Shown here: positions 61,344-64,000 of the stretch, piece by piece
Position numbering within the stretch: the stretch's first letter is position 1
How the letters are laid out: the number at the start of each line of letters is the position of its first letter
NCBI RefSeq assembly: GCF_014395975.1
Contig: NZ_CP060714.1
Coordinates: 248,001 to 312,000, forward strand
Direction of reading: 5' to 3'
DNA length: 64,000 bases
From: Diaphorobacter ruginosibacter
GTDB taxonomy: Bacteria > Pseudomonadota > Gammaproteobacteria > Burkholderiales > Burkholderiaceae_C
Position numbers and translations under genes: made by a program
The notes under the pieces: generated by a model
The model's input: only the letters and a program-made list of their open reading frames with translations
What the model was told of the DNA's origin: nothing
The model's database searches: none

Positions 61344-63539
61344 TTACCTTGCGCCGGCCTTCACCTTCAGGCGCCAGGCATGCAGCAGGGGCTCGGTGTA
61401 GCCCGAGGGCTGGTCGATGCCCTTGAACACGAGGTCGAGGGCTGCCTGGTAGGCGGCGCCTTGCGGGTTCTTCTCCAGGCTGATGTAGGAGGCGTCACCG
61501 GCGTTCTGCCCATCGACCACCTTGGCCATGCGTGCGAAGGTGTCGCGCACCTGCTGTTCGGTGACGATGCCGTGCAGCAGCCAGTTGGCGATGTGCTGGC
61601 TGGAGATGCGCAGCGTGGCGCGGTCTTCCATCAGGCCGACGTTGTGGATGTCGGGCACCTTGGAGCAGCCCACGCCCGCATCGACCCAGCGCACCACGTA
61701 GCCGAGGATGCCCTGCACGTTGTTGTCGAGTTCCTGCTGCTTCTCGGCGTCGGTCCACTTCGGGTCCTTGGCCACGGGAACCTGCAGCAGGTCGGCGAGG
61801 ATGTTGTCGCGCTCGGTGTCGGCGCTGGTCTTCTCCAGCTCCTTCTGCACGTCTTCCACGCTGACCTGGTGGTAGTGGAGCGCGTGCAGCGTGGCACCGG
61901 TGGGCGAAGGCACCCAGGCGGTGTTGGCACCGGCCTTCGGATGGGCGATCTTCTGCTCCAGCATGGCCTTCATCAGGTCGGGCATGGCCCACATGCCCTT
62001 GCCGATCTGGGCGCGGCCGCGCAGGCCCATGGTCAGGCCGACGAGCACGTTGTTCTTCTCGTAGGCGGCCAGCCAGGCGCTGGACTTCATGTCGCCCTTG
62101 CGAACCATCGGGCCGGCCTGCATGGCGGTGTGCATTTCATCGCCGGTGCGGTCGAGGAAGCCGGTGTTGATGAAGGCCACGCGTGCGGGGGCCGCGGCGA
62201 TCGAGGCCTTCAGGTTCACGCTGGTGCGGCGCTCCTCGTCCATGATGCCGAGCTTGACGGTGTTCTCGGGCAGGCCGAGCAGCTTTTCGACGCGGCCGAA
62301 CAGTTCGTTGGCAAAGCCGACTTCCGCCGGGCCGTGCATCTTGGGCTTCACGATGTAGACGCTGCCCGTGCGGCTGTTGCGCAGGCCGTTGGCGCCATGT
62401 CCCTTCAGGTCGTGGATGGCGATCGCGGTGGTGACCACGGCGTCCATGATGCCTTCGGGGATTTCCTTCTTGTCCGCACCCCACAGGATGGCCGGATTGG
62501 TCATCAGGTGGCCCACGTTGCGCAGGAACATCAGCGAGCGGCCGTGCAGCTTCAGCGGCTGGCCATCGGCGCCGGTGTATTGGCGGTCGGCATTGAGGCC
62601 GCGCGTGACGGTCTTGCCGCCCTTGTCGAACGATTCGGTCAGCGTGCCCTTGAGGATGCCCAGCCAGTTGCTGTAGCCCAGCACCTTGTCCTCGGCATCG
62701 ACCGCGGCCACGGAGTCTTCCAGGTCGAGAATCGTGGAGACGGCGGCTTCCACCACCACGTCGGCCACACCGGCTGCATCGGTCTTGCCGATGGCGGTGG
62801 TGTTGTCGATGCGGATGTCGATGTGCAGGCCATGGTTCTTGAGCAGAACGGAGGACGGTGCGGCAGCGTCGCCCTGGTAGCCGATGAATTTGTCGGCATC
62901 CTTCAGGCCGGTCCTGGAGCCGTCCTTCAGCGTGACTTCAAGCTTGCCGTCCACGATCCTGTAGGCGGTCGCGTCCTTGTGCGAGCCGGCTGCCAGCGGC
63001 ACGGCCTGGTCGAGGAAGTTGCGTGCGAACTCGATGACCTTCGCGCCGCGCACGGGGTTGTAGCCCTTGCCCTTCTCGGCGCCGCCTTCTTCGCTGATGG
63101 CGTCGGTGCCATACAGCGCGTCATACAGCGAGCCCCAGCGGGCGTTGGCGGCGTTCAGTGCGTAGCGTGCGTTGAGAATGGGCACCACGAGCTGTGGGCC
63201 GGCGATCTTGGCGAGCTCGGCGTCCACGTTCTCGGTGGTGGCCTTGGCGCCCTTGGGCGGCTCGACGAGGTAGCCGATCTTCGTCAGGAAGTCCTTGTAG
63301 GCGGCCATGTTGGCGATCGGGCCGGGGTTGGCCTTGTGCCAGGTGTCCAGTTCCTTCTGCAGGCGGTCGCGCTCGGCCAGCAGGGCGGCATTCTTGGGCG
63401 CGAGGTCGGCGACCAGCGCATCGAAGCCCTTCCAGAATGCGGCGCTGTCCACGCCGGTGCCCGGCAGGACGTCTTTTTCCACGAAGTTGTACAGCTCGGG
63501 AGCCACTTGCAGGCCGTGAACGGCAATACGGTCGGTCAT
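61344..63539 (-). CDS. glcB: malate synthase G
   Basis: The 731-residue enzyme has the length and motifs of malate synthase G: ILDLEDSVAAVDAEDK, GRSLMFLRNVGHLMTNPA, GIMDEERRTSVNL, FINTGFLDRTGDEMHT and the C-terminal catalytic region AGANTAWVPSPTGATLHALHYH. It condenses glyoxylate with acetyl-CoA to malate in the cytoplasm, completing the glyoxylate bypass needed for growth on acetate and on aromatics degraded to C2 units. The ATG at 63539 is used. The strong terminator downstream and gene-free upstream region indicate a single-gene transcript. Confidence 0.97.
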   Translation of the reverse strand: MTDRIAVHGLQVAPELYNFVEKDVLPGTGVDSAAFWKGFDALVADLAPKNAALLAERDRLQKELDTWHKANPGPIANMAAYKDFLTKIGYLVEPPKGAKATTENVDAELAKIAGPQLVVPILNARYALNAANARWGSLYDALYGTDAISEEGGAEKGKGYNPVRGAKVIEFARNFLDQAVPLAAGSHKDATAYRIVDGKLEVTLKDGSRTGLKDADKFIGYQGDAAAPSSVLLKNHGLHIDIRIDNTTAIGKTDAAGVADVVVEAAVSTILDLEDSVAAVDAEDKVLGYSNWLGILKGTLTESFDKGGKTVTRGLNADRQYTGADGQPLKLHGRSLMFLRNVGHLMTNPAILWGADKKEIPEGIMDAVVTTAIAIHDLKGHGANGLRNSRTGSVYIVKPKMHGPAEVGFANELFGRVEKLLGLPENTVKLGIMDEERRTSVNLKASIAAAPARVAFINTGFLDRTGDEMHTAMQAGPMVRKGDMKSSAWLAAYEKNNVLVGLTMGLRGRAQIGKGMWAMPDLMKAMLEQKIAHPKAGANTAWVPSPTGATLHALHYHQVSVEDVQKELEKTSADTERDNILADLLQVPVAKDPKWTDAEKQQELDNNVQGILGYVVRWVDAGVGCSKVPDIHNVGLMEDRATLRISSQHIANWLLHGIVTEQQVRDTFARMAKVVDGQNAGDASYISLEKNPQGAAYQAALDLVFKGIDQPSGYTEPLLHAWRLKVKAGAR

Positions 63540-64000
63540 GGTGATGTCTACCTTTTTCAACGCTTCAATTTGGAAAACGGTGATGCCACTGGCCCGATCC
63601 CCACAGCAGGGAAGACCGGCATCGTGATACGACACTGTATTGCGAACCGTTTCATAGATCAATTACGAGAAATGCTTTTTATTTGTGACTTTTATGGATG
63701 TAATTAATGGGCGGGCTTGGCTTTCATGAGCAAAGCGTGGCGAATAGACGTCGAATTGATCAAGAAAAAATCTATCGATTAGACAAAGTCGATCATCAAT
63801 GCAATGATATCGATCAGTTCTGATTTCAATGTGTAAGACAGCGTGAGACCCTTTGCCCGGTTCTGCCTGCCAGGCAGGGACGGTGTTGCAAAGAGGCTTG
63901 CTTGCTGGTTGTTTGCATGGTGTAACAAGAAAAACTAGCAAACAAGCCATTTGTTGCTATTGTTTTGTGTGATTAGAATCCTTTTGTTGGATTGTTCACA
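63540..64000. promoter_or_regulatory. gene-free upstream region of glcB
   Basis: The stretch is more AT-rich than coding DNA and carries the glcB promoter somewhere in its first 200 bases. Two inverted repeats are visible: TGCCTG-C-CAGGCA at 63864-63876 and TTGTTTGC (63909-63916) with GCAAACAA (63938-63945). They may be regulator sites for a gene beyond the window. An ORF at 63663-63950 on the minus strand has no ribosome-binding site or family resemblance, and I do not annotate it. Confidence 0.45.

Noticed and set aside
60810..63781. Shared 10-mer CTATCGATTA upstream of both the polysaccharide operon (60811-60820 region, reverse orientation) and glcB (63772-63781)
   Set aside because: The match is short, AT-rich and in AT-rich DNA, so chance is a sufficient explanation without comparative support.
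63663..63950. Possible 95-codon gene upstream of glcB
   Set aside because: No ribosome-binding site or family match, and it occupies the expected glcB promoter region.

Overview
The window is a GC-rich (about 65-67%) chromosomal segment from a beta-proteobacterium of the Comamonadaceae, most like Delftia or Comamonas. The evidence is a classical Gram-negative trimeric porin, a TctC/Bug-type solute-binding protein, malate synthase G with a strong terminator, many IclR and LysR regulators of aromatic catabolism, and small intergenic repeats of a kind I associate with this family. The genus is inference. No rRNA, tRNA, CRISPR array, integrase or transposase is visible.

Region 1 (about 1-30.5 kb) is a catabolic island. 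It starts with a TonB-dependent receptor cut by the window edge. Next come a D-aminopeptidase-like serine hydrolase, an XRE-cupin regulator, and a LysR regulator followed by a flavin monooxygenase and a Bug binding protein. Then a flavin reductase fused to an IclR-type effector domain, two fumarylacetoacetate-hydrolase (FAH) family proteins, two IclR regulators, an HpaB-type two-component monooxygenase and a LigB-type extradiol dioxygenase form a hydroxylation and ring-cleavage set. A LysR/Rieske oxygenase pair follows. After it comes a minus-strand operon of ThDP decarboxylase, aldehyde dehydrogenase and HisC-like aminotransferase, and a plus-strand five-gene dipeptide-type ABC importer, then MarR and a porin. 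Read together, these suggest uptake of an amino-acid-linked or aryl-alanine-like aromatic, transamination, decarboxylation and oxidation to an arylacetate-like acid, ring hydroxylation, extradiol cleavage and FAH-type processing. The exact substrate is not determined.

Region 2 (about 30.6-46.3 kb) is mixed housekeeping and accessory sequence. It holds a siderophore-type TonB receptor with a PepSY protein and a DUF2946 protein, stress-type small proteins (DUF883, PRC-barrel), a cysteine-repeat periplasmic protein, a Blc lipocalin, a small proline-rich ORF, a repeat protein with GWYW motifs, an SDR dehydrogenase, a class II glutamine amidotransferase, an EmrB-type exporter with a tautomerase, a metallophosphoesterase and a DUF4434 lipoprotein.

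Region 3 (46.3-60.5 kb, minus strand) is the most unusual part: a tight ten-gene operon. It begins with a BcsB-like periplasmic protein, an NfrB-like glycosyltransferase with a C-terminal MshEN (c-di-GMP-binding type) domain and an NfrA-like TPR/outer-membrane protein. It continues with two AlgJ/AlgX-like proteins, an MBOAT acyltransferase, an acyl carrier protein, a DltA-like adenylation enzyme, an AlgF-like protein and an acyl-CoA dehydrogenase homologue. A convergent DUF4434 lipoprotein gene abuts its end. I infer an exopolysaccharide system that combines N4-receptor-type glycan synthesis with carrier-protein-dependent, Dlt/Alg-like acyl decoration. An AT-rich leader of about 0.8 kb precedes it. 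The window ends with malate synthase G (glcB) and its AT-rich upstream region.

Three genes (D-aminopeptidase-like, aldehyde dehydrogenase, DltA-like) each carry an apparent one-base deletion in a C/G homopolymer. This looks more like uncorrected sequencing error than three independent pseudogenes.
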